Assembly: GCF_000817735.3 (NCBI RefSeq)
Contig: NZ_JTJC03000017.1
Location: 310,001-374,000, forward strand
DNA length: 64,000 nt
Reading direction: 5' to 3'
Origin: Scytonema millei VB511283
GTDB lineage: Bacteria > Cyanobacteriota > Cyanobacteriia > Cyanobacteriales > Chroococcidiopsidaceae
The notes under the pieces: model-generated
What the model was told of the DNA's origin: nothing
Database searches by the model: none
What the model saw: the letters and a program-made list of their open reading frames with translations, nothing else
Shown: positions 43,374 through 51,575 of the stretch, one piece after another
Position numbering within the stretch: the stretch's first letter is position 1
How the letters are laid out: every line of letters begins with the position of its first letter
Program-made: the position numbers and the translations under genes

Positions 43374-43560
43374 AATTCAAAAGTCAAAAGTCAAAAATTG
43401 TAGGGGAGGACACTTACGTGCGGGGGTTCCCCCCGTTGAGTAAAGTGTCCGTGCGGGTTCACCCGAAATACTGGTCAGAATCAAACACGATTGGTAAACC
43501 CGCCCGTACAGGAGTCAGAAGTCAAAAATTGGAATTAACTGGTCACTGGTCACTGGTCAC
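43374..43560. repeat. Repeat cluster in the binding-protein to permease gap
   Basis: AAAAGTC heptamers (43376-43395), then a GGACACTTACGTGCGGG/CCCCCCGTTGAGTAAAGTGTCC inverted repeat (43407-43450) of the family seen at 37550-37640, then a half palindrome AAACCCGCCCGTACAGG, and finally CTGGTCA heptamers that touch the solute-binding-protein stop. Confidence 0.85.
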
Positions 43561-44906
43561 TGATTGATGTATCCGGTGTGTTTCATGAACCGTTCGGTTG
43601 TACTTTGCGATTGTTGCAATGCTTGGTCTACCGAGATGTTATTGGTCAGTGCGGCGGCGATGGTTTGTCCAACTGAAGCGCCGATCGCCTGAAATTCTGG
43701 AATGTCCACATATTGCACTCCCTTGTAAGGAGTCGGTTCTTTAGAGGGATGGGTAATATCGGCAGATTGGATTGAGTTCAAGACGATCTGAGCAAACGGT
43801 GCGGCTTTTTGATAGTTAGGGTTGTTGTAGGTGGAAGTTCTCGTCCCTGCTGGTACGGCAACCCAGCCATTTTTGTTTGCAACTAATTGAATGTATTCCT
43901 TGGATGTTGCCCAGGCGATGAACTTTTGCGCTTCTGCGGGAGATTTTGAGGTTTGAGGAATCGCTAACGCCCAAGCCCATAGCCAGTTTGAGCCGTTAGG
44001 ATATTCTTCAATTGGCGCACGGGCAAAGCCAACTTTGTCAGCCACTTGGGATTCTTCGGGATTTGATAACAGCCCCGCTGCAACGGTTGCATCTACCCAC
44101 ATGCCGCATTTACCTGTTGAGAATAACGCTAGATTCTCATTGAATCCGTTGGAACTGGCTCCTGGGGGACCATATTTTTGTAGCAGCTCGACGTAAAATC
44201 CTACTGCCTCTTTCCAGGCTGGAGTATCGATCTGAGGTTGCCACTTCATGTCAAACCATCTTCCACCGGAGGTGTTGACTAACGTAGACAGAAATGCCAT
44301 GTTTTCGCCCCAGCCAGGTTTTCCTCGCAGGCAAACGCCGTATACTCCATTTGCCGGATCGTGGACTTTACTCGCCCACTGTGCGATCTGAGCGTAGGTT
44401 GGTTGTTCGGGAACGTTAATTCCTGCTTTGGCAAACAAGTCTTTGCGGTAGTACAGCATCGAACTTTCTCCATAGAACGGCAGCGCGTAGAGCGTGCCAT
44501 CGTGGGAAAGCCCTTCTCGGATTGGTTTTAGCAGATCGTTTACGTCATAGCCAGCAGGTAGGCTATTCAATGGTGTCAGCCAACCTCGTCTCGCCCAAAT
44601 CGGTGTTTCATAAGAACCGATTGTCAAGACATCAAATTGTCCTCCCTGGCTGGCAACATCCGTAGTCGTGCGTTGGCGCAACACGTTTTCTTCCAGCACT
44701 ACCCACCTGAGTTCGATATTGGGGTTTTCTTGCTCGAACTGGCGAGAAAGCCCCTGCATGACTACCATATCGCCGTTGTTGACAGTGGCGATCGTCAATC
44801 TAGTTTTCTCGGCAGCTGATGATGACGAACAAGCGTGTAGCAGTTGCACCAGCATCAACCCAGTCAGGAATGCAACCAGTACTTTAGCGAAGCGGGGGAT
44901 ACGCAC
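43557..44906 (-). CDS. Extracellular polyol-binding lipoprotein (SmoE type)
   Basis: A 449-residue CUT1 solute-binding protein. The lipobox LVQLLHAC (Cys about 26) is followed by SSSSAAEKTRLTIATVNNGD, and the mature protein shows QFEQENPNIELRWVVLEENV, FDVLTIGSYETPIWARRGWL, LYALPFYGESSMLYYRKDLF, ANGVYGVCLRGKPGWGENMA and SNWLWAWALAIPQTSKSPAE, very like sorbitol/mannitol receptors of alphaproteobacteria. It is the first gene of the transport operon, divergent from the SDR gene. Confidence 0.92.
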   Translation of the reverse strand: MRIPRFAKVLVAFLTGLMLVQLLHACSSSSAAEKTRLTIATVNNGDMVVMQGLSRQFEQENPNIELRWVVLEENVLRQRTTTDVASQGGQFDVLTIGSYETPIWARRGWLTPLNSLPAGYDVNDLLKPIREGLSHDGTLYALPFYGESSMLYYRKDLFAKAGINVPEQPTYAQIAQWASKVHDPANGVYGVCLRGKPGWGENMAFLSTLVNTSGGRWFDMKWQPQIDTPAWKEAVGFYVELLQKYGPPGASSNGFNENLALFSTGKCGMWVDATVAAGLLSNPEESQVADKVGFARAPIEEYPNGSNWLWAWALAIPQTSKSPAEAQKFIAWATSKEYIQLVANKNGWVAVPAGTRTSTYNNPNYQKAAPFAQIVLNSIQSADITHPSKEPTPYKGVQYVDIPEFQAIGASVGQTIAAALTNNISVDQALQQSQSTTERFMKHTGYINQ

Positions 44907-44950
44907 CGCATAACTCCTTTGATGTTAAAAAATTAAATGAAATTTTGATT

Positions 44951-44979
44951 TTATGCTCTTGTTTTGGGCAAAAGCTCAA
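44951..44979. promoter_or_regulatory. Candidate operator in the divergent polyol promoter region
   Basis: TTGGGCAAAAGCTCAA (44964-44979) is an imperfect palindrome, preceded by the half-site TTATGCTCTT (44951-44960). It differs at 2 of 16 positions from the palindrome at 46058-46073 before the regulator gene. Position between the divergent binding-protein and SDR genes fits coordinate control by the SorC-type regulator. Seen: the shared motif. Inferred: binding. Confidence 0.6.
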
Positions 44980-45062
44980 TAATAGAGATCGTACTCGGCT
45001 CGATTTAAAAAATGAGAAGTCAATGAGTATTTGCAATAATTCTTCAACAATAGGTAGAACCA

Positions 45063-45866
45063 ATGACAGCAAAAGCCACCTATGACTTTGCAGGTAAGAC
45101 TATCCTGATTACAGGCGGTGCAGGAGACATTGGCAAAGCGACCGCACTTCGTTTTGCTGCTAATGGTGCAGGTGTAGCACTCTTGGATTTAAACGAAACA
45201 AAGATGGCAGATGTGGCGCGAGAATTAGCAGAGTACAATGTTCCAGTCGCCACATTTGGCTGTGATGTGACAACCTCTGAAGATGTCGCCAAAGCTTTTG
45301 CTGGTGCTGTAGAGCAGTTGGGGCGGATCGACTATGTTTTTAATAATGCAGGCTATCAAGGTTTATTTGCCAAAACTGATGAGTATCCAGAAGATGACTT
45401 TCAAAAAGTCATTGACATCAATGTTGTCGGCGTTTTTCACGTTCTCAAAGCCGCCGCACAACATATGCGCGAATCTGGCGGCGGGGCAATTGTAAATATG
45501 GCAAGTTATGCAGGGGTAGTGGGTCCACCGAATATGCTGGCTTACGCTGCTTCTAAGTTTGCAGTTATCGGTATGACTCAGACAGCAGCAAAGGATCTCG
45601 CTCCTTATGGTATTAGAGTCAACGCTCTTTCTCCAGCGTTAATCGGTCCTGGCATGATGTGGACGCGACAAACAGAATTACAGGCAGCTGTGGGATCTCA
45701 ATACTTTAGTTCAGAACCCAAAGTCGTCGAGCAACAAATGATCGATTCAGTCCCGATGCGCCGTTTGGGAAGCTTAGAAGAGGTTGCTAATAGCGTGGCG
45801 TTTCTCATGAGTGAAGAAGCTAGCTATATTACTGGGTTTAACTTGGAGATTACGGGCGGACAATGA
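45063..45866 (+). CDS. Short-chain dehydrogenase, polyol (sorbitol/xylitol) dehydrogenase-like
   Basis: A 267-residue classical SDR: cofactor motif ITGGAGDIGKATAL, acidic DLNETK after strand 2 (NAD preference), YVFNNAGYQG, catalytic Ser in NMASYAGVVGPPNM, and YAASKFAVIGMT (YxxxK). The C-terminus VAFLMSEEASYITGFNLEITGGQ is standard. Placement between the polyol transporter and its regulator argues for oxidation of sorbitol, xylitol or a related polyol, complementing the mannitol-type enzyme. The stop TGA overlaps the start of a heptamer array. Confidence 0.9.
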   Translation: MTAKATYDFAGKTILITGGAGDIGKATALRFAANGAGVALLDLNETKMADVARELAEYNVPVATFGCDVTTSEDVAKAFAGAVEQLGRIDYVFNNAGYQGLFAKTDEYPEDDFQKVIDINVVGVFHVLKAAAQHMRESGGGAIVNMASYAGVVGPPNMLAYAASKFAVIGMTQTAAKDLAPYGIRVNALSPALIGPGMMWTRQTELQAAVGSQYFSSEPKVVEQQMIDSVPMRRLGSLEEVANSVAFLMSEEASYITGFNLEITGGQ

Positions 45867-46020
45867 CCAGTGACTCCTGACCAGTGACTCCTGACCAGTG
45901 ACCAGTGACTCCTGACCAGTGACCAGTGACTCCTGACCAGTGACTCCTGACCAGTGACCGGTTAACCGTCAACTGTCAACCGTCAACTGATAAGCAATTA
46001 CCCATTACCAATTACCACTT
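45865..46020. repeat. Two-letter heptamer array (GACCAGT and GACTCCT)
   Basis: Thirteen exact 7-bp units, GACCAGT (A) and GACTCCT (B), in the order ABABAABAABABA (45865-45955). GACCGGT, then TAACCGTC/AACTGTC units and TACCCAT/TACCAAT units follow up to about 46018. Confidence 0.92.
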
Positions 46021-46038
46021 TTAATAATTTGTAAAGAA

Positions 46039-46073
46039 TTGAGCAAAATGCTTTTCTTTGGGCATATGCTCAA
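46039..46073. promoter_or_regulatory. Candidate operator before the SorC-type regulator gene
   Basis: TTGGGCATATGCTCAA (46058-46073) is a palindrome with 14 of 16 symmetric positions, matching the site at 44964-44979. A weaker TTGAGCAAAATGCTTTT (46039-46055) lies just upstream. The centre is about 55 bp before the regulator ATG, consistent with autoregulation. Confidence 0.6.
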
Positions 46074-46120
46074 AAATACAATCTTCCTTTTGGGAGATCT
46101 GTAGATCCTGAAGGTATGAT

Positions 46121-47083
46121 ATGCGAGAAACTGGTTCGGAGCGACGCGATCGCAAGTTAGATCTGGCAGCTCATGCCGCATGGCTCTATTACATAGCTGG
46201 CAATACCCAAGAAGAAATCGCGGCAAAGCTCAGTGTGTCTCGGCAAGCGGCACAACGCCTGATTGCGCTGGCAGTGAGTGAAAAGCTGATTAAATTTCGG
46301 CTCGATCATCCCTTGAGTGAATGTATTGCTCTGGCTGAAGCGCTACGCGACAAATTCGATTTATCGCTTTGCGAAGTCGTACCGAATGACGCGGGCAGTG
46401 GCGATACATTCAATGGTATCGGCATGTGTGCTGCTAGCTGTTTAGAGACGTATCTTGTGGCAAAAACCCCCACAGTATTGGCATTTACTTCAGGGCGAAC
46501 ATTGCGATCGATGGTGGAGCAGATCCCGTCAATGGATCAACCGCAGCATAAAATTGTCTCGATTATTGGCAATATGTCTCACTACGGACGGGCAGGTCGG
46601 CATGAAGTCGTGATGCATTTATCGGATCGCGTCGGTTCGCAAGCCTATCCAGTCCCGACTCCGGTGGTAGCGACTAGTGTTGAGGAACGAGAACTATTGC
46701 AAACGCAGCGATCGTTCATCGCCGTCAAAACTCTTGCCGAGCAAGCCAAGGCAACGTTTGTCGGTATCGGTCAGATTGTTTGGAATGCCCCATTACATCA
46801 AAATGGCTTTATTAACGATGACGAGATAGCTGAATTAGTCGAACTGGGGGCAGTGGGGGAGATTGCAGGCTGGGCGTACGATCGCCACGGAGTTTTGCTG
46901 CAACAGGGAACAAATAGCCGTGTCGCCAGCGTACCGCTCGAACAACCAGCACAAAGGCTTGTAATTGGTGTAGCAGGCGGCGTGAAAAAAGCAGAAGCTA
47001 TTTTAGCTGCTTTACGCGGCAAGTTAATTACAGGGTTAATTATCGATGAAGCAGCCGCTCAAGCGATTCTTGACAAAATCTGA
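46121..47083 (+). CDS. SorC/DeoR-family sugar-binding transcriptional regulator
   Basis: A 320-residue regulator. The N-terminal helix-turn-helix AAWLYYIAGNTQEEIAAKLSVSRQAAQRLIALA is followed by a SorC-type effector domain related to sugar isomerases (TFTSGRTLRSMVE-like segment, VSIIGNMSHYG, VPTPVVATSVEER, AKATFVGIGQIVWNAPLHQNGF, GVAGGVKKAEAILAALRGK). Such proteins control polyol operons (SmoC in Rhodobacter type loci) with a phosphosugar or polyol as effector. ATG 46121 starts the ordered part. Adjacent palindromes suggest the operators. Confidence 0.92.
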   Translation: MRETGSERRDRKLDLAAHAAWLYYIAGNTQEEIAAKLSVSRQAAQRLIALAVSEKLIKFRLDHPLSECIALAEALRDKFDLSLCEVVPNDAGSGDTFNGIGMCAASCLETYLVAKTPTVLAFTSGRTLRSMVEQIPSMDQPQHKIVSIIGNMSHYGRAGRHEVVMHLSDRVGSQAYPVPTPVVATSVEERELLQTQRSFIAVKTLAEQAKATFVGIGQIVWNAPLHQNGFINDDEIAELVELGAVGEIAGWAYDRHGVLLQQGTNSRVASVPLEQPAQRLVIGVAGGVKKAEAILAALRGKLITGLIIDEAAAQAILDKI

Positions 47084-47129
47084 ATAGGCTAGTAAAAGAG
47101 CGATCGCCTTCATAATTTGAACAGAACGC

Positions 47130-47174
47130 GATCGCCCAACCAACTACCAACTGCCAACCACCAACTACCAATAA
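47130..47174. repeat. CAACTAC-type heptamers between convergent genes
   Basis: CCAACCAACTACCAACTGCC and following CACCAACTACCAATAAC units fill the 91-bp gap between the regulator and apcF stops. Confidence 0.8.
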
Positions 47175-47684
47175 CTAAATATCCCGTTCGCTCAACTCGC
47201 GAGTCATGTGATCGAACGGTTCATCGATAAAAGCTGTATTTTCCACACCAGCTGCTGCTACTTGTGCCTTCACAAGATCCTTCATCATTTGGATACCGCG
47301 CACGGTAGGACCAATTGGTACACCCAGAGAATTATAAGTCTCCCGCAAGCCTTGTAGTACGCGCTCGTCTAACACGTCCATGTTGCCAGCTACCAGTGCG
47401 TAAGTCGCGTAACGTAGGTAATAATCCATATCTCTCAAACAAGCAGCATAGCGCCGCGTTGTATAGGCATTACCACCAGGACGAATCAATTCTGGTTGTT
47501 CGGCAAATAATTGCGAACCAGCCTGCTTGACAATTGACGCAGCATTTGAGTTGACTGTTGCAGCTGCTTGAACCCGTGCCGTTCCAGTGTCAAAGTAAGA
47601 CTTAAGCCGTTCTAGGGCAGTGCGATCGAAGTATCGTCCTGCCACGTCGTAAGTTCCAATTAAGCTTGTTATTGCGTCCCGCAT
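47175..47684 (-). CDS. apcF: Allophycocyanin beta-18 subunit (ApcF)
   Basis: A 169-residue phycobiliprotein of the phycobilisome core. The chromophore Cys82 lies in RRYAACLRDMDYYLRYATYA. The N-terminus MRDAITSLIGTYDVAGRYFD and C-terminus FDHMTRELSERDI match ApcF rather than ApcB (161 residues, N-terminus MQDAITAVI type). ApcF sits next to the ApcE linker in the terminal-emitter trimer that hands energy to the photosystems. Transcribed divergently from glnA. Confidence 0.95.
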   Translation of the reverse strand: MRDAITSLIGTYDVAGRYFDRTALERLKSYFDTGTARVQAAATVNSNAASIVKQAGSQLFAEQPELIRPGGNAYTTRRYAACLRDMDYYLRYATYALVAGNMDVLDERVLQGLRETYNSLGVPIGPTVRGIQMMKDLVKAQVAAAGVENTAFIDEPFDHMTRELSERDI

Positions 47685-47909
47685 TTGATTGCTCTCCGAA
47701 TTTTCCTATCTGTGGTTTGATATTGTTGAGCTAAGGAATTGCACTTGTTAATAACTGACCGTGCCACCTCACGCTTGAAAGCCTACAAGCAAACCATTGC
47801 TCTTTAAGGATTTTAAGCTAAATTTGACCCCGATGAGAAACCATCCATGCGTCCCAATTGATACAGCTTGTTAAGGAATAACTAATATAAGCCTCCAGAC
47901 AGACGTTTT

Positions 47910-47951
47910 GTCATTTAAACTACAAAATTGCCTTCACTCTCTTTCTAGGAT
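47910..47951 (+). promoter_or_regulatory. NtcA-activated promoter of glnA
   Basis: GTC-ATTTAAAC-TAC (47910-47923) matches the NtcA consensus GTA-N8-TAC with one mismatch, and exactly 22 bp later a -10 box TAGGAT (47946-47951) fits TAnnnT, the classical spacing of NtcA class II promoters. The rest of the 380-bp apcF-glnA gap shows nothing I can name; a glutamine-riboswitch motif was looked for and not seen. Confidence 0.75.
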
Positions 47952-48064
47952 GATTCAAATGTGGCAAGATCTGGCTTCCAGTGAACCACATCGCGGCAGC
48001 AAGCTGAGAGTGCAGCTGAGAGTGCAATAGTTCCATTCAGTCATTGGCAGATTAAGGAGTCACC

Positions 48065-49486
48065 ATGCCCGAAACCGCACAAGAAGTCTTGAAGATGATT
48101 CAAGACCAGAACATTCAAGTCATCGATCTAAAATTCATTGACACGCCTGGAATTTGGCAGCATTTAACGGTATACCAAAACCAAATTGAAGAAAGCAGCT
48201 TTACCGACGGCGTAGCCTTCGATGGTTCTAGTATTCGCGGTTGGAAAGCCATTAATGAATCAGATATGGCAATGGTTCCCGATCCAAAAACCGCTTGGAT
48301 CGATCCATTTATGGCAGAACCGACTCTAAGCCTAATCTGTAGCATTATTGAACCTCGTACAGGAGAGCCTTACGCCCGCGATCCTCGCTCTATCGCTCAA
48401 AAAGCCCTAGACTACCTAATCTCCACAGGCATTGGTGACACAGCCTTTTTTGGTCCAGAAGCCGAGTTTTTCATTTTTGATGATGTCCGCTTCGACCAAA
48501 ATCAACACGAAGGTTACTACCACGTAGATTCCATTGAAGGGCGTTGGAACACAGGTAGAAAAGAAGAGGGTGGTAACCTGGGCTACAAACCCCGCTACAA
48601 AGAGGGATATTTCCCAGTTGCACCAACAGATACCTCTCAGGATATGCGGACTGAGATGTTGCTGACAATGGCTAAGTGTGGAGTACCGATTGAAAAGCAC
48701 CACCATGAAGTCGCAAGCGGTGGACAGTGCGAACTTGGTATCCGCTTCGATACTATGATCAGGTCGGCTGATAATTTGATGATTTATAAGTACGTCATCA
48801 AAAATGTTGCCAGAAAGTATGGCAAAACTATCACCTTTATGCCAAAGCCAGTGTTCAACGACAATGGCTCTGGGATGCACACCCACCAATCAATTTGGAA
48901 AGATGGGCAGCCTTTGTTTGCAGGTGATAAGTATGCTGGTTTAAGCGAAATGGGGCTGCATTACATTGGTGGTATCCTCAAGCACGCTCCTGCACTTTTA
49001 GCTTTAACTAATCCCACGACTAACTCTTACAAGCGCTTAGTCCCTGGGTTTGAAGCGCCTGTAAACCTTGCCTATTCTCAAGGTAACCGCTCTGCTTCCA
49101 TCCGCATTCCGCTATCTGGACCCAATCCTAAAGCTAAGCGACTAGAATTCCGTTGTCCAGATGCAACCGCTAACCCCTATTTAGCCTTTGCTGCTATGCT
49201 TTGCGCTGGATTGGACGGGATTAAGAATCAGATCGACCCTGGCGAACCCTTAGACGTGGATATCTACGACTTGTCTCCAGAAGAGTTAAGCAAGATTCCT
49301 TCGACTCCAGGCTCATTAGAAGACGCTCTAGAAGCACTGGAAAAAGATCATGAATTCTTAACGACAACTGGGGTATTCACGGAAGATTTCCTCCAAACCT
49401 GGATTGCTTACAAGCTTGATAACGAAGTTAACCCGATGCGTTTGCGTCCCCATCCTTATGAATTTGCCCTCTACTACGATTGCTAG
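48065..49486 (+). CDS. glnA: Glutamine synthetase type I (GlnA)
   Basis: A 473-residue GSI, the primary ammonium-assimilating enzyme. Visible signatures: [72 protein letters not shown] and NRSASIRIP; near the C-terminus, [16 protein letters not shown] contains the region that is adenylylated in enterobacteria. Cyanobacterial GSI is instead inhibited by small GifA/GifB proteins; none is encoded nearby. ATG 48065 follows AAGGAG. Expression is probably driven by the NtcA promoter about 115 bp upstream. Confidence 0.98.
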   Translation: MPETAQEVLKMIQDQNIQVIDLKFIDTPGIWQHLTVYQNQIEESSFTDGVAFDGSSIRGWKAINESDMAMVPDPKTAWIDPFMAEPTLSLICSIIEPRTGEPYARDPRSIAQKALDYLISTGIGDTAFFGPEAEFFIFDDVRFDQNQHEGYYHVDSIEGRWNTGRKEEGGNLGYKPRYKEGYFPVAPTDTSQDMRTEMLLTMAKCGVPIEKHHHEVASGGQCELGIRFDTMIRSADNLMIYKYVIKNVARKYGKTITFMPKPVFNDNGSGMHTHQSIWKDGQPLFAGDKYAGLSEMGLHYIGGILKHAPALLALTNPTTNSYKRLVPGFEAPVNLAYSQGNRSASIRIPLSGPNPKAKRLEFRCPDATANPYLAFAAMLCAGLDGIKNQIDPGEPLDVDIYDLSPEELSKIPSTPGSLEDALEALEKDHEFLTTTGVFTEDFLQTWIAYKLDNEVNPMRLRPHPYEFALYYDC

Positions 49487-49623
49487 AACGTTACATGTAT
49501 AGCAGGGAGCAGAGAGCAGGGAGCAGAGGAAAAAGACTTGGCTACTATTGCTTGTAGACAATTGAAATGTCCTCATCTATCCGCTCTCTGCTGTAACGCC
49601 TTACTATCGCTAAATGAGTTTTC

Positions 49624-49650
49624 AGCCACCAAATTGCAGGTGGCTTTTTT
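49624..49650 (+). terminator. Rho-independent terminator downstream of glnA
   Basis: Perfect 7-bp stem AGCCACC / GGTGGCT with an 8-nt loop and six T overlapping the stem end. It lies 138 bp after glnA, beyond a GGGAGCAGAG-type repeat (49503-49528). Confidence 0.85.
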
Positions 49651-49801
49651 CATGCGGCAAATGCACCTTACCAGCGTCCAAAAATTTTTCGCCAAAAATC
49701 TCCAGACCTATCGAAAGATTTAGGAATTTCTCGTTACACTTATTTACAATAAATTAAAGATTAGGTAAAGACCGACTCAACAACGATTCCAGCAACTACC
49801 T

Positions 49802-50857
49802 ATGGCTGACACTTTAACAAAACTGACATATCAAACTTTTCAGCAGAGCAAAAATTACTTTGGACTCGCTCACAAGATACTCAGCACGCGGTTGATGAGT
49901 CTCGTTTCGCCGAGCGATCGCAAGTCCAAGCCTTTGCCTCTAGACGTGCTACAGAAAATTCACCAGCGTTACGAACGTCTGTTAGAAGTAGACTGGCAAG
50001 ATGCCGAGGCAAAAGTATATCCCCACAATATACTGTTCGATAACCCTTGGGATGAGTTTTTCCTCTACTATCCGGCTGTATGGTTCGATTTGCCGCAAAT
50101 CTGGGAAAGAGCTAAACAAAAAAACTACCAAGATTTTGACCCCAATTTAGACACCGCTGGCTATCCCAACTACTACCTGCAAAATTTTCATCATCAAACG
50201 GGTGGCTATTTAAGCGATTTATCAGCCAATCTCTACGATTTACAAGTGGAAATTTTATTTGGCGGTTCGGCTGATGCCATGCGGCGGCGGATTCTCACAC
50301 CCTTGCAGCAAGGATTGAGTGCTTTTGATGATGTACCCGCTAGCCAAATTAAGGTTCTCGATATTGCCTGCGGTACTGGTCGCACGCTAAAAATGATTCG
50401 CGCCGCTTTACCCAAAGCAGCGTTGTTCGGTACGGATTTATCCCCAGCCTATTTGCGCAAAGCCAATCAGATGTTGTCTCAAATTCCTGGGGAACTACCG
50501 CAACTGCTGCAAGCTAATGCTGAAGAGTTGCCATACATGGATAACTACTTCCACGCTACGACCAGCGTATTCTTATTCCACGAACTACCAGCAGTCGCAC
50601 GGCAGCAAGTCATTGAGGAAGCTTTCCGAGTCACCAAGCCAGGTGGTAAGTTTATCATCTGCGACTCAATTCAGATGAGCGACTCTCCAGAACTAGAGCC
50701 AGCCATGACAGGCTTCTACGAAACCTTCCACGAGCCATACTACAGACATTACATGACAGATGACTTGGTAGAGCGTCTAGAAAAGGCAGGTTTTGAGAAT
50801 GTCACTACTGAAGTCCAATACATGAGTAAGGTGTTGGTAGCACGTAAACCAGTGTAA
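49802..50857 (+). CDS. Class I SAM-dependent methyltransferase
   Basis: A 351-residue protein. An N-terminal 150-residue helical extension (YQTFQQSKNYFGLAHKIL, FLYYPAVWFDLPQIWERA) precedes a Rossmann methyltransferase domain with motif I VLDIACGTGRTLKMI, acidic GTDLSPAYLRKA, NAEELPYMDNYFHATTSVFL and the post-motif EEAFRVTKPGGKFIICDS. This resembles UbiE/MPBQ-type methyltransferases but with an unfamiliar N-terminus. Substrate unknown. A strong hairpin follows the stop. Confidence 0.87.
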   Translation: MADTLTKLTYQTFQQSKNYFGLAHKILSTRLMSLVSPSDRKSKPLPLDVLQKIHQRYERLLEVDWQDAEAKVYPHNILFDNPWDEFFLYYPAVWFDLPQIWERAKQKNYQDFDPNLDTAGYPNYYLQNFHHQTGGYLSDLSANLYDLQVEILFGGSADAMRRRILTPLQQGLSAFDDVPASQIKVLDIACGTGRTLKMIRAALPKAALFGTDLSPAYLRKANQMLSQIPGELPQLLQANAEELPYMDNYFHATTSVFLFHELPAVARQQVIEEAFRVTKPGGKFIICDSIQMSDSPELEPAMTGFYETFHEPYYRHYMTDDLVERLEKAGFENVTTEVQYMSKVLVARKPV

Positions 50858-50863
50858 AAATTG

Positions 50864-50900
50864 CGTTCAAAGGCGGTGGCATCGCTACCGCCTTTGAACG
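50864..50900 (+). terminator. Long hairpin terminator after the methyltransferase gene
   Basis: CGTTCAAAGGCGGTGGC / GCTACCGCCTTTGAACG, a 17-bp stem with one wobble and a 3-nt loop. There is no run of T afterwards, so it may act as a transcript 3'-end stabiliser rather than a classical intrinsic terminator. Confidence 0.7.
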
Positions 50901-51000
50901 AGAAGATAAATTAAGATTTATTGCTAAAGACAGGCAATTACTATGCCTAAAAGCGATAAATTGGGTCTAGGAGACCTCAAAGCTGTTAGAAGGCATTTCT

Positions 51001-51492
51001 ATGACGAGCGATCGACCCGATCCGGCAACGGTGGCAACTGAATCTATGTCTAACGAAGAAATCCTCGAAGAGTTAGTTGAAGGTACTGGCACTAACCACG
51101 TAGAAGTGATTGAAACTGTCATTGCTAGCTTGCAGCAAGATGAAAGTGCAATGGTCAGCCATAGTCAGAATAGCTATTTATGGAAGTTTAAGTATGGTAG
51201 CGTTGAAGTCTTCGTGCAACTAACCGGACAAACCGACGAAGATACATTCAAAGTTTGGTCTACGATCTTAAAACTACCAACCAAAAACGATGCTGGCTTA
51301 ATGCGACGGTTACTAGAAATGAACTGGTCTGATACATTTGAAGCCAGTTTCGGTATTTTTGACGAGCAAATTGTGGTCTTGTCTACCCGCACTGTGGCAG
51401 AACTTTCTGCTGGCGAAGTATCCCGCCTGATTACAGTCGTAGCTACGATCGCCGATGATAATGACGAAGCTTTACAACAAGAATTTGCTTGA
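51001..51492 (+). CDS. YbjN domain-containing protein
   Basis: A 163-residue protein with the YbjN fold (type III secretion chaperone-like): SYLWKFKYGSVEVFVQLTG, FKVWSTILKLPTKNDAGLMR, RLLEMNWSDTFEASFGIFDE and QIVVLSTRTVAELSAGEVSR. YbjN proteins are widespread in cyanobacteria; in enterobacteria the family is tied to stress and motility regulation, and its biochemical role is unclear. Probably cytosolic. Confidence 0.85.
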   Translation: MTSDRPDPATVATESMSNEEILEELVEGTGTNHVEVIETVIASLQQDESAMVSHSQNSYLWKFKYGSVEVFVQLTGQTDEDTFKVWSTILKLPTKNDAGLMRRLLEMNWSDTFEASFGIFDEQIVVLSTRTVAELSAGEVSRLITVVATIADDNDEALQQEFA

Positions 51493-51575
51493 CAGTTATC
51501 AGTTATCAGTGAAGAAAGGGAGCAGGGAGTAGGGAGAATTACTTTTGACTTTTAACTTTTGACTTTTAACTTTTG
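51492..51575. repeat. Heptamer array that reaches into the lipoate ligase start
   Basis: CAGTTAT units, GGGAGCA/GGGAGTA units, then TTTTGACTTTTAAC-type units (51543-51575). The last unit supplies the putative TTG start of the next gene. Confidence 0.88.

Noticed and set aside
47685-48064. Glutamine riboswitch in the glnA leader
   Set aside because: I looked for the conserved glnA-motif core and did not find it; the NtcA promoter explains the region better.
50943-51041. A 32-codon frame overlapping the YbjN start
   Set aside because: It overlaps the YbjN coding start in another frame and ends in low-complexity Gly/Asn; no support.
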